DNA from: Bacillota bacterium
GTDB lineage: Bacteria; Bacillota; Limnochordia; Darwinibacteriales; Darwinibacteriaceae
Direction: 5' to 3'
DNA length: 7,145 bases
NCBI GenBank assembly: GCA_012799115.1
Contig: JAAZLY010000158.1
Location: 1 to 7,145, forward strand
The notes beneath the pieces were generated by a model that saw only the letters and a list, made by a program, of their open reading frames with translations, was not told the origin of the DNA and ran no database searches. Every line of letters starts with the position of its first letter. The first letter of the stretch is position 1. A program made the translations under genes and the position numbers. This document shows, piece by piece, positions 1 to 6,051 of the stretch.

Positions 1-57
1 AAACCGCACGTAACAGTGGTGTTGCGGTGTGATTGGGTTGAAGGGAGGGGTGTATGA
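1..57 (+). CDS. C-terminal tail of an upstream gene, possibly the ABC ATPase subunit (partial)
   Basis: Frame 1 is open from the window edge and reads KPHVTVVLRCDWVEGRGV, ending at a TGA (55-57) that overlaps the permease start as ATGA. The other two plus frames meet stops within 30 bases. An overlapping upstream partner is what one expects for the ATPase of an iron-type ABC operon, which usually ends in a TOBE domain. The tail has alternating hydrophobic residues compatible with a terminal beta strand, but 18 residues are too few to identify the family. The ATPase assignment is inference from gene order only. Confidence 0.4.
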   Translation, partial: KPHVTVVLRCDWVEGRGV

Positions 58-1709
58 TGGGTAATAAAAAACGAATCGATATGTGGACTGCTCTGTACTT
101 TACCGTGCTTGGATTGTTTGTCCTTTTTCTACTCTACCCGTTGTGGGGGTTGCTCAGGCAGGCTGTAGTCGGCCCTAGGGGAGGAGTAACGCTGGAGTAT
201 TTTAGTCGCTTTTTCGAGTACCGTTACTACAGCAGTACCATTATCAATAGCCTTAAGGTCTCCTCTGCTATTACGATTGTTACTCTTATCTTGGGTATTC
301 CCATATCGTATTTTTACTCCTTCTATCAACTGAAGGGGGCCAAGGTGTTGTTTGTGGCCAGTCTCCTTTGTGCCATGTCGGCGCCATTTATTGGGGCCTA
401 TTCGTGGGTCTTGCTCTTGGGACGGTCCGGAGTGATCACCAAGTTCTTTGCGAACTACCTGAACATTAACATTGGGAGCATTTACGGCTTTAACGGTATC
501 TTGTTTGTTCAGGCTCTGAAGTTGTTTCCCCTGGTGTTCATTTACATGAATGGCGCCTTCAAGAATATCGATAATTCTCTGATGGAAGCATCGGCCAGTA
601 TGGGTACCGTTGGCCTGAAGAGGTTTTTCACCGTCATTCTCAAGCTAGCCATGCCTACCATTTTGGCAGCATCATTGGTAGTATTTATGCGTGCCTTTGC
701 GGACTTTGGAACTCCCCTATTGATTGGGGAGGGGTACCGGACATTCCCAGTTGAGATTTACAATCAATACCTGGGCGATCACGGACGTGACTACAATTTC
801 GCTGCCGCGATCAGTGTCATTGCAGTTGTCTTGACGTCCGCCGTGTTCCTATTGCAGAAATGGGCCACAAGTCGTTACAACTTTTCCATTAGTGCCATGA
901 ATCCTGTAGAGAAGAAAAAACCAAAGGGACTTATGGGCATCTTGATGCACCTGTATGCCTATGTTCTCGTGGGGATTGCCTTTTTGCCCCAGGCGTACAT
1001 CGTCTATCTCTCTTTCCGAAACTCGGACCTGGCGGTTTTTCTCCCGGGTTATTCTCTACACAATTACCGTATGGCCGCAGATCGACTCCTTGGTCGTTCG
1101 ATTTACAACACCTTGGTCTTGGGAGCAGGCTCTTTGGCCATTATCATTGTTGTGGCCATCATCATTGCCTACCTTGTTGTCAGACGTAGAAGTCTGTTGA
1201 ACAACTTCATCGACACGTTGTCCATGATTCCCTATGTTCTGCCTGGATCGGTCATTGGTATTGCCCTTGTCATCGCCTTTAGCGACCGTCCTTTTGCACT
1301 CACTGGAACGGCTGCGGTCATGATCATTGCCTGGGTCATTCGGAGGATGCCCTACACGATCCGCTCGGCCACTGCAACCTTGCAGTTGATACCAATGAAT
1401 GTAGAAGAAGCGGCGACGAGTCTAGGCACGTCAAAGCCCAAGACGTTTGCGAGAATCACAGTGCCCATGATGCGAAATGGGATTGTCTCCGGGGCTATCT
1501 TAAGCTGGATTACGATTGTGACGGAGCTCTCGAGCGCCATCATTCTCTACAACAACCGTACCATTACCTTGACAATGTCCACATATGTTGCAATCTCAAG
1601 GGGCAACGACGGATTGGCCGCGGCCTTCGCAGCCATCACTACGGTTGTCACCGCCATTTCCATTATCATTTATCTTGCTGTAAGTAAGTCGGAGGATGTG
1701 CAGATCTAA
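54..1709 (+). CDS. Fused two-domain ABC permease, iron(III)/FbpB-AfuB type
   Basis: Inner-membrane channel subunit of a binding-protein-dependent ABC importer. The 551 residues contain two BinPDT-type permease domains in one chain, as in FbpB/SfuB/AfuB and some phosphonate permeases, with about 12 hydrophobic segments (roughly 15-33, 65-90, 97-120, 147-167, 200-217, 248-267, 301-319, 351-376, 388-408, 416-430, 478-500, 523-545). Each half carries the cytoplasmic EAA loop that docks on the ATPase: E178-A-S with G184, and E452-A-A with G458 and P471. In the first loop the usual Pro of the LP pair is Lys197. A charged linker (KKKPK, about 287-291) joins the halves. GGAGG at 44-48 serves the ATG at 54; the next codon (57) is also ATG with better spacing, so the protein may be one residue shorter. 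The upstream frame overlaps by ATGA, implying translational coupling. The binding-protein gene follows 67 bp downstream. The permease class is clear; the substrate is not. Confidence 0.9.
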   Translation: MMGNKKRIDMWTALYFTVLGLFVLFLLYPLWGLLRQAVVGPRGGVTLEYFSRFFEYRYYSSTIINSLKVSSAITIVTLILGIPISYFYSFYQLKGAKVLFVASLLCAMSAPFIGAYSWVLLLGRSGVITKFFANYLNINIGSIYGFNGILFVQALKLFPLVFIYMNGAFKNIDNSLMEASASMGTVGLKRFFTVILKLAMPTILAASLVVFMRAFADFGTPLLIGEGYRTFPVEIYNQYLGDHGRDYNFAAAISVIAVVLTSAVFLLQKWATSRYNFSISAMNPVEKKKPKGLMGILMHLYAYVLVGIAFLPQAYIVYLSFRNSDLAVFLPGYSLHNYRMAADRLLGRSIYNTLVLGAGSLAIIIVVAIIIAYLVVRRRSLLNNFIDTLSMIPYVLPGSVIGIALVIAFSDRPFALTGTAAVMIIAWVIRRMPYTIRSATATLQLIPMNVEEAATSLGTSKPKTFARITVPMMRNGIVSGAILSWITIVTELSSAIILYNNRTITLTMSTYVAISRGNDGLAAAFAAITTVVTAISIIIYLAVSKSEDVQI

Positions 1710-1720
1710 ATTCGAATCGG

Positions 1721-1747
1721 TTTTGTATAGCAGCCTGCTATATGAAA
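1721..1747 (+). other. Intercistronic hairpin between permease and binding-protein genes
   Basis: TATAGCA (1726-1732) and TGCTATA (1736-1742) form a 7-bp perfect inverted repeat around a GCC loop. In RNA the stem can extend to 12 pairs (1721-1732 with 1736-1747) through two G-U wobbles. An A-rich run follows rather than a T-run, so it does not look like an intrinsic terminator. It may be a processing or stability element that separates a low-expressed permease message from a highly expressed binding-protein message. Folding is seen in the sequence; the role is inferred. Confidence 0.5.
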
Positions 1748-1776
1748 TAAAAAAAGAGACAAAAGGAGATGTTTAG

Positions 1777-2808
1777 ATGAAACGCTATATGGTCTTGTCG
1801 CTCGTTTTAGTCCTGTCTTTATCGTTGCTCGTCCCTGGAATCGCCTTAGGTTCCTCTGATTTCCGTAGTAATCTCGTTCTGTACTCTAGTATGACGGATA
1901 ATGACTTGAACAACCTTGTCAAACTCTTTGGCGAAAAGTATCCGAACATTACAGTTGAGATCGTAAACGGTTCCGCCGGGGAACTCACCTCTAGAATTAA
2001 TGCCGAGAAGAACAGACCCCAAGGCGACATAATGTGGGGTGGCTTAAGTAATAGTGATGGACACATGTATTCGGATCTCTTTGAGCATTGGCTATCGGAT
2101 CACGAAGATGAGATCCTGCCTGCTTACAAATCACCAAACGGCTTTTATAACCTGAGCCACTTGTCGACCATTGTCTTTGCAGTTAACACAGAACTCGAAG
2201 CCGAGCTTGGCATGAACATTACCGGTTATGATGATCTTCTCGATCCAAGACTTGCTGGTAAGATCGTTATGCCAGATCCAAACTCCTCGTCTTCCGCTTG
2301 GAACCATGTCTGTAACATCTTTGCTGCCTACGGTAACGATAGCCCTGAAGCTTGGGAACTTATGGAAGGCATGCTTCGCAATAAAATGGTTATCTCCACT
2401 TCGTCCTCGGTTGCATTCCGTGCTGTACAGGCTGGAGAGTATGTTGTAGGTCTTTCCTATGAAGACGGAGCTTCCACATTGCTGAAGTCCGGTGCAACAA
2501 ACATTAAACTGGTTTACCCAGAGCAGGGTGCTTCTGCTTCGGCCTTTAGTGTAGCGATCATCAAGAATGCACCTAATATGGAAGCTGCGAAGTTGATGGC
2601 TAACTTCCTCATGAGCGCTGAGGGACAATCTGCCCTTGGTACCGAGCTCGGTACACTTCGCTTTACCAATGCCAATGCTGTCTATGACACTCCATACCTT
2701 CCAGCAACCAGCGAAATCTACTGGGTAGACAGAGACATCGATTGGCTCGTAGAAAACAAAGAACAGATTCTCAGACGCTGGAACGACATTTACATGCGGA
2801 CCAGATAA
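1777..2808 (+). CDS. Periplasmic substrate-binding protein, iron(III)/AfuA-FbpA-like ABC family
   Basis: Extracytoplasmic receptor that would deliver ligand to the fused permease encoded just upstream. The 343 residues begin with a Sec signal peptide (K2-R3, hydrophobic core 5-19, likely cleavage after A23-L-G25). There is no lipobox cysteine, so the mature protein should be soluble in a periplasm. The mature chain starts with a beta strand (LVLYSS, 33-38) and shows family features: GDIMWGG (83-89), TIVFAVNT (131-138), DLLDPRLAGKIVMPDP (153-168) and a C-terminal NAPNMEAAKLMANFLMSAEGQ stretch (264-284). FbpA uses two adjacent tyrosines for iron; the corresponding place here reads S227-Y228-E229, so iron is not supported. 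Relatives in this superfamily bind ferric iron, sugar phosphates, phosphoglycerate or aminoethylphosphonate. AAAGGAG at 1762-1768 fixes the start. A strong terminator follows the stop. The family is secure; the ligand is unknown. Confidence 0.88.
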   Translation: MKRYMVLSLVLVLSLSLLVPGIALGSSDFRSNLVLYSSMTDNDLNNLVKLFGEKYPNITVEIVNGSAGELTSRINAEKNRPQGDIMWGGLSNSDGHMYSDLFEHWLSDHEDEILPAYKSPNGFYNLSHLSTIVFAVNTELEAELGMNITGYDDLLDPRLAGKIVMPDPNSSSSAWNHVCNIFAAYGNDSPEAWELMEGMLRNKMVISTSSSVAFRAVQAGEYVVGLSYEDGASTLLKSGATNIKLVYPEQGASASAFSVAIIKNAPNMEAAKLMANFLMSAEGQSALGTELGTLRFTNANAVYDTPYLPATSEIYWVDRDIDWLVENKEQILRRWNDIYMRTR

Positions 2809-2825
2809 TAGGTCAGTTTGACAAA

Positions 2826-2855
2826 GGGCGCGGGGATTCCCGCGTCTCTTTTTTT
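2826..2855 (+). terminator. Rho-independent terminator of the iron-type ABC operon
   Basis: CGCGGG (2829-2834) pairs with CCCGCG (2839-2844) around a GATT loop, extendable by G-U/G-C pairs to 2826. A run of seven T (2849-2855) follows after a short CT-rich step. It lies 17 bp past the binding-protein stop codon and only 5 bp before the pcp ribosome-binding site. Confidence 0.85.
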
Positions 2856-2860
2856 CAGCG

Positions 2861-2866
2861 AGGAGG
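2861..2866 (+). promoter_or_regulatory. Ribosome-binding site that fixes the pcp start
   Basis: AGGAGG, a perfect Shine-Dalgarno core, lies 4 nt before the ATG at 2871. The frame stays open further upstream, with another ATG at 2742 inside the binding-protein gene. That longer version would add 43 residues unrelated to the Pcp fold, read through the terminator, so the short start is correct. Confidence 0.9.
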
Positions 2867-2870
2867 CATT

Positions 2871-3494
2871 ATGAAACGAGTACTTCTCACAGGTTTTGAT
2901 CCCTTTGGCGGTGAATCCATCAACCCCGCTTGGGAAGTGGTCAAGAAGATATCCGGGGAAGAGCTTGAGGGTATCACGATCCAGACCAAACAGCTTCCCA
3001 CCGTCTTTAATGAGGCGATTCACGAAGCAATTCTGGCGATCGACAAAGACAGGCCCGATATCATCGTGGCCCTAGGTCAGGCAGGAGGTAGACCTGATAT
3101 TTCCGTCGAAAGAGTGGCGCTGAATATCAATGATGCATCGCTTCCTGACAACAAGCAGCAGATGCCCCAAGATACTCTGGTTGTGGAAGGTGGTCCCGCT
3201 GCCTACTTTTCCACCTTACCGATTCGAACTATGGTTGAGGCGATGCGGGACGCTGGAATCCCGGCACGGATTTCTAACACCGCAGGTACCTTTGTCTGCA
3301 ATCACACCATGTATGGCATCTTGCACTACATTTCTGAAAGGCAGCTTCCGATTCGTGCAGGGTTCATTCACATTCCTTATCTTCCCGAACAGGCGGTTCA
3401 CCACCAAGGGGCGCCTTCCATGGGTCTAGGTGACGTTACGCTGGCCCTTAGGGTAGCCCTCCTTGCGGCTTGTCGCCTCGAGGAGTGCAGATAA
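2871..3494 (+). CDS. pcp: Pyroglutamyl-peptidase I (5-oxoprolyl-peptidase, family C15)
   Basis: Cytosolic cysteine peptidase that removes an N-terminal pyroglutamate (5-oxoproline) from peptides. The 207-residue product has the length usual for the family and no signal peptide. It opens with the hallmark VLLTGFDPFGGESINPAWE (4-22). The catalytic triad is visible: E80 in SVERVALN, C143 in NTAGTFVCNH and H167 in AGFIHIPYLPEQ. LGQAGGRP (68-75) and NDASLPDN (87-94) are also typical. It stands between two terminators (2826-2855 and 3530-3564). No promoter is evident in the 62 bp before it, so it may depend on read-through from the transporter operon or on a promoter inside the preceding gene. Released pyroglutamate could feed the glutamate pool used by the next gene, but this link is only inference from proximity. 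Confidence 0.95.
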   Translation: MKRVLLTGFDPFGGESINPAWEVVKKISGEELEGITIQTKQLPTVFNEAIHEAILAIDKDRPDIIVALGQAGGRPDISVERVALNINDASLPDNKQQMPQDTLVVEGGPAAYFSTLPIRTMVEAMRDAGIPARISNTAGTFVCNHTMYGILHYISERQLPIRAGFIHIPYLPEQAVHHQGAPSMGLGDVTLALRVALLAACRLEECR

Positions 3495-3529
3495 AGGACT
3501 GCGAGTACAAGGGCAAATTAGGATATTCG

Positions 3530-3564
3530 AAGGAGATAGGCTCTGCAGGGCTTGTCTCCTTTTT
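3530..3564 (+). terminator. Intrinsic terminator after pcp
   Basis: AAGGAGA (3530-3536) pairs perfectly with TCTCCTT (3555-3561). The interior 3537-3554 can add a weaker inner helix (AGGCT with GGCTT) around CTGCAG. The T-run spans 3560-3564. Its last two T also belong to the -35 box of the next promoter. Confidence 0.75.
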
Positions 3565-3591
3565 GACGCGGAAGGCTGATCGTAGTATAAT
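3563..3591 (+). promoter_or_regulatory. Sigma-70/sigma-A type promoter of the aminomutase gene
   Basis: A -35 box TTGACG (3563-3568) is separated by exactly 17 bp from a perfect -10 box TATAAT (3586-3591). Transcription would begin near 3598, giving a leader of about 40 nt that carries the AAAGGAG (3628-3634) ribosome-binding site of the gene starting at 3640. This is the best promoter in the window and makes the aminomutase an independent, probably housekeeping-sigma transcription unit. Confidence 0.82.
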
Positions 3592-3639
3592 AAAACCCAC
3601 AAAAAATTATGAGAACATTGACTTTGGAAAGGAGATGCC

Positions 3640-4890
3640 ATGAATAAGAGACAGACAGCCCTAGAGAGGGCGGATGAACTGAAGAGCAGAGTTCGAGACT
3701 ATATCGATGTAAAGGACACGATTCCCAGAGGGATGGCCCACAGCGAACGAGTGAAGGCTGCAGAAAAGAAAAAGCGAATCCTTGAGATCCTAGGGGGTAC
3801 CGAGGAAGACTGGCAGGATTACAAATGGCAGCTGAAGCATAGAGTTTCTGACATAGAAACCCTGACGAAACTCATCGCTCTCGATCATGAAGAGATTGAA
3901 GCTGTGGAGAAGATCGCGGAGAAGTTCCGCTGGAGTATCTCTCCTTATTATCTGTCCTTGATTGATGATGATAACAAATATGACCCAATTAAGCTGCAGT
4001 CGATTCCGATGCGGGCCGAGCTAATGGAAGAAGGACTCTCAGATCCTATGGCGGAGGAATACACAAACCCTGCTGGAGCCATCACTAGGCGCTATCCGGA
4101 CCGGGTGATCATCAATGTGACAAACCAGTGTGCTATGTATTGTAGACATTGTCAGAGAAGGAGAAACATCGGCTCTGACGATCACCATACGCCAAGGGTC
4201 AAGCTTGAGGAGTCTATTTCGTATATTAAGGCCAATCCGGAGATCCGGGATGTTCTGGTCACCGGTGGAGACGCCTTGCTTCTTGCTGATGCCACCTTAG
4301 ACTGGCTCCTAGGTGAACTCCATGCCATCAGGTCCGTTGATTATGTGCGGTTAGGCTCACGGGTCTTGGTAACCATGCCCCAGAGGATCACGGACAACTT
4401 AATCCAGATCTTAAAGAAGTATCCACCCCTTTTTATTAACACCCAGTTTAACCATCCGAAAGAGCTCACCCCAGAGGCGAAAGAGGCTTGTGACAAATTG
4501 GCCAATGCTGGAATTTCCTTGGGAAATCAGGCTGTACTTCTAAACGGCATTAACAATGACAAATATGTCATGCGTCTTTTGAACCAAGAACTTCTAAAGT
4601 TTCGAGTCAGGCCCTATTACATCTTCCAAGCTAAGCGTGTATTGGGCACTACACACTTTAGAACGTCCGTCGATGATGGAATTGAGATTATGGAACATCT
4701 CCGGGGCTATACTTCGGGTATGGCTATACCAACGTACATCATTAATGCTCCTCAAGGAAATGGCAAGACTCCAATCGCACCCCAGTACCTCATTTCCAGA
4801 GGAAAGGAGTCTATCAAGATCCGAACCTGGGAGGGCAAGGTGTTCGACTATCCGAACCGACCTACTAGAGACATTAAGACGTTTTTCTGA
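3640..4890 (+). CDS. eam: Glutamate 2,3-aminomutase (radical SAM, PLP-dependent; lysine 2,3-aminomutase family)
   Basis: Cytosolic radical SAM enzyme predicted to move the amino group of L-glutamate from C2 to C3, giving L-beta-glutamate, a compatible solute. The 416 residues contain the [4Fe-4S]/SAM motif C164-A-M-Y-C168-R-H-C171 followed by RRR (173-175), the VTGGDALL segment (207-214), and the PLP lysine K376 in GNGKTP. Compared from memory with Clostridium subterminale lysine 2,3-aminomutase, all key positions are offset by 39: C125 to C164, R134 to R173, K337 to K376. The two aspartates that clamp the lysine epsilon-amino group (D293, D330) are K332 (FQAKRVLG) and N369 (IINAPQG) here. 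That is the substitution reported for C. difficile glutamate 2,3-aminomutase. About 39 extra N-terminal residues are present, and the C-terminal cysteine cluster (CNCDVC) of lysine aminomutase is absent. The gene has its own promoter and terminator. The family is certain; the glutamate specificity is strongly suggested but untested. Confidence 0.88.
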   Translation: MNKRQTALERADELKSRVRDYIDVKDTIPRGMAHSERVKAAEKKKRILEILGGTEEDWQDYKWQLKHRVSDIETLTKLIALDHEEIEAVEKIAEKFRWSISPYYLSLIDDDNKYDPIKLQSIPMRAELMEEGLSDPMAEEYTNPAGAITRRYPDRVIINVTNQCAMYCRHCQRRRNIGSDDHHTPRVKLEESISYIKANPEIRDVLVTGGDALLLADATLDWLLGELHAIRSVDYVRLGSRVLVTMPQRITDNLIQILKKYPPLFINTQFNHPKELTPEAKEACDKLANAGISLGNQAVLLNGINNDKYVMRLLNQELLKFRVRPYYIFQAKRVLGTTHFRTSVDDGIEIMEHLRGYTSGMAIPTYIINAPQGNGKTPIAPQYLISRGKESIKIRTWEGKVFDYPNRPTRDIKTFF

Positions 4891-4896
4891 TGTTCG

Positions 4897-4920
4897 AACC
4901 ACCGCAAATGCGGTGGTTTT
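4897..4920 (+). terminator. Intrinsic terminator of the aminomutase gene
   Basis: AACCACCGC (4897-4905) and GCGGTGGTT (4910-4918) form a perfect 9-bp stem with an AAAT loop. The T-run is TTTT (4917-4920), its first two T shared with the stem. It starts 6 bp after the stop codon. Confidence 0.85.
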
Positions 4921-5067
4921 CCACTTCTTCGGTTGATACGCAACCCCATAGCATAGGTCTCTTTTTTTTGCTACAAAGCAAAATACGGGAGGTTTTTAGC
5001 CATAAGAAGGAGAAGTGTAAATTCGTAATGCAACTATATTTACAAAAGAATAAGGGGGAAAAGTGGA
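4921..5067 (+). promoter_or_regulatory. Leader region of the sugar ABC operon, with two small inverted repeats
   Basis: This 147-bp gap must carry the promoter of the downstream importer, since a terminator precedes it. I see no pair of boxes as good as the aminomutase promoter; TTGATA (4933-4938) and TATATT (5035-5040) are isolated candidates without proper partners. Two inverted repeats stand out: GGTTG (4931-4935) with CAACC (4941-4945), overlapping TTGATA, and TTTTGCT (4966-4972) with AGCAAAA (4977-4983) around ACAA. Either could be a regulator site, since sugar importers are commonly repressor-controlled. AGGGGG (5052-5057) is the ribosome-binding site for the gene at 5068. Confidence 0.45.
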
Positions 5068-5994
5068 ATGAAAAAACTGATGTTAGTGGCGGTAGTTCTT
5101 CTTTTGGTCTTTACACCTCTTGTGGCATCTGCACAGCAGTATAAGATCGGTGTACTTGCTCCTGCCGTGACCCATGGTTGGGTGGCAGCGGTGGCCTACG
5201 AGGCCGAAGCTCGCCTTAAGGAACTTGGGGATCAAGTGAGCTACAGGATCCAGACGAGCTCTAACGCAGAAGAGATGACGGCGCAACTTGACGACTTAAT
5301 GACCTGGGGCGCTGAAGCCATTGTCGCTTTTCCGCAGTGGGCTGGTATGGAAGTGCCTATGGAAAGAGCTTTGGATGCAGGAATTATCATCGTGAACTTT
5401 GACATCGTCATCGATCTTGATGGCATCTACAGAGTCTCCGGGGATAACGAAGATATGGGAATTCAAGGTGCCCACTATATTGTTGACAAGGTGGGTCCTG
5501 AGGCCACCGTCGTTATGTTAGAAGTACCTTCCTCTGGCTCGGTATCTGCCTTAAGAAAGAAGGGTTTCTTGGATACAGTGGCTGAGATTGCTCCCAACCT
5601 GAACATTCTGACGTATGCCACACAGTTTACCAGAGAAGATGGACTCAAGGACTTCTCTGACATTCTGATTCGCAACCCCAAGATTGACGCAGTCTATTCG
5701 ATGGATGACGAGACATCCCTCGGTGTACTTCAAGCCATTCGTGAAGCAGGCCGTACCGACATTAAGGTTATTACAGGCGGTGGCGGTATGCAGGAGTACT
5801 TCGAATTGATGCCTGACAATCCAGACATTTGGATTCAGTCTGCCCTATACAGTCCAGCTATGGTTCAAGACGCTGTAGATGTGGCAATCCAAGTTCTCAA
5901 GGGTGAAGAAGTAGAAAAGGTAAAGATTATCCCAACAACGATCGTTGATAGAGAGAACTACCTAAACTTCCTTGATGCCAATTCGCCTTACTAG
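5068..5994 (+). CDS. Periplasmic sugar-binding protein, RbsB/type-I (Peripla_BP_4) family
   Basis: Extracytoplasmic receptor for a sugar-type ABC importer whose ATPase gene follows. The 308 residues start with a Sec signal peptide (K2-K3, core 4-18, cleavage after A20-S-A22). No cysteine follows, so it is a soluble periplasmic protein, not a lipoprotein. The mature part has the two-lobed type-I plan: YKIGVLAP (25-32) first strand, THGWVAAVAYEAEARLKEL helix (35-53), AEAIVAFPQ (82-90), DAVYSMDDETSLGVLQAI (207-224) as the ligand-side loop of the second lobe, and the typical end VDVAIQVLKGEEVEKVKIIPTT (270-291). By eye, several ribose-contact positions of E. coli RbsB differ: the DR pair falls at F111-D112, the Asn at D213, and the GFDG segment is GGGG (237-240). 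Ribose should therefore not be assumed. AGGGGG at 5052-5057 supports this start. A 10-bp hairpin separates it from the ATPase gene. The family is clear; the ligand is unknown. Confidence 0.9.
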   Translation: MKKLMLVAVVLLLVFTPLVASAQQYKIGVLAPAVTHGWVAAVAYEAEARLKELGDQVSYRIQTSSNAEEMTAQLDDLMTWGAEAIVAFPQWAGMEVPMERALDAGIIIVNFDIVIDLDGIYRVSGDNEDMGIQGAHYIVDKVGPEATVVMLEVPSSGSVSALRKKGFLDTVAEIAPNLNILTYATQFTREDGLKDFSDILIRNPKIDAVYSMDDETSLGVLQAIREAGRTDIKVITGGGGMQEYFELMPDNPDIWIQSALYSPAMVQDAVDVAIQVLKGEEVEKVKIIPTTIVDRENYLNFLDANSPY

Positions 5995-6008
5995 AGTCTG
6001 ACAACGCG

Positions 6009-6036
6009 GGAGGTGGCCTCGGGGCCACCTCCTTTT
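6009..6036 (+). terminator. Perfect 10-bp hairpin after the sugar-binding-protein gene: terminator/attenuator or mRNA-stabilising stem
   Basis: GGAGGTGGCC (6009-6018) and GGCCACCTCC (6023-6032) pair without a mismatch around a TCGG loop, followed by TTTT then ATT. The next gene of the same importer begins about 15 bp later, so full termination would cut off the rest of the operon. Partial termination, or protection of the binding-protein message from 3' decay, is more likely and would give the usual excess of binding protein over membrane components. Confidence 0.8.
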
Positions 6037-6051
6037 ATTGGATGTGATCTT

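Noticed and set aside
2131..2628. 165-residue open frame on the minus strand
   Set aside because: It is antisense to the binding-protein gene, has low-complexity unlikely composition and no recognisable domain or ribosome-binding site; it is a shadow frame.
2639..2654. Perfect 16-bp palindrome GTACCGAGCTCGGTAC, resembling a cloning polylinker
   Set aside because: It lies in frame inside the binding-protein gene and encodes a normal-looking L-G-T-E-L-G-T-L stretch. Flanking sequence is continuous family sequence, so a vector origin is not supported.
2818..2846. Promoter for pcp starting with the perfect TTGACA at 2818-2823
   Set aside because: The region 16-18 bp downstream is CGCGTC in the terminator stem, with no resemblance to a -10 box.
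2742..2870. N-terminal extension of pcp by 43 residues from an upstream ATG
   Set aside because: It overlaps the binding-protein gene and translates through the terminator. The AGGAGG at 2861-2866 and the family's conserved N-terminus both place the start at 2871.
4933..4961. TTGATA as a -35 box of the sugar operon
   Set aside because: The sequence at 16-18 bp spacing is AGGTCTC-like, not a -10 box; kept only as an isolated element in the leader description.
4890..5144. 84-residue open frame across the sugar operon leader, or a short leader peptide from ATG 5028
   Set aside because: It reads through the terminator stem and overlaps the binding-protein gene in another frame. The nearest GGAG is about 15 nt before ATG 5028, too far, and the peptide has no attenuator-like codon run.
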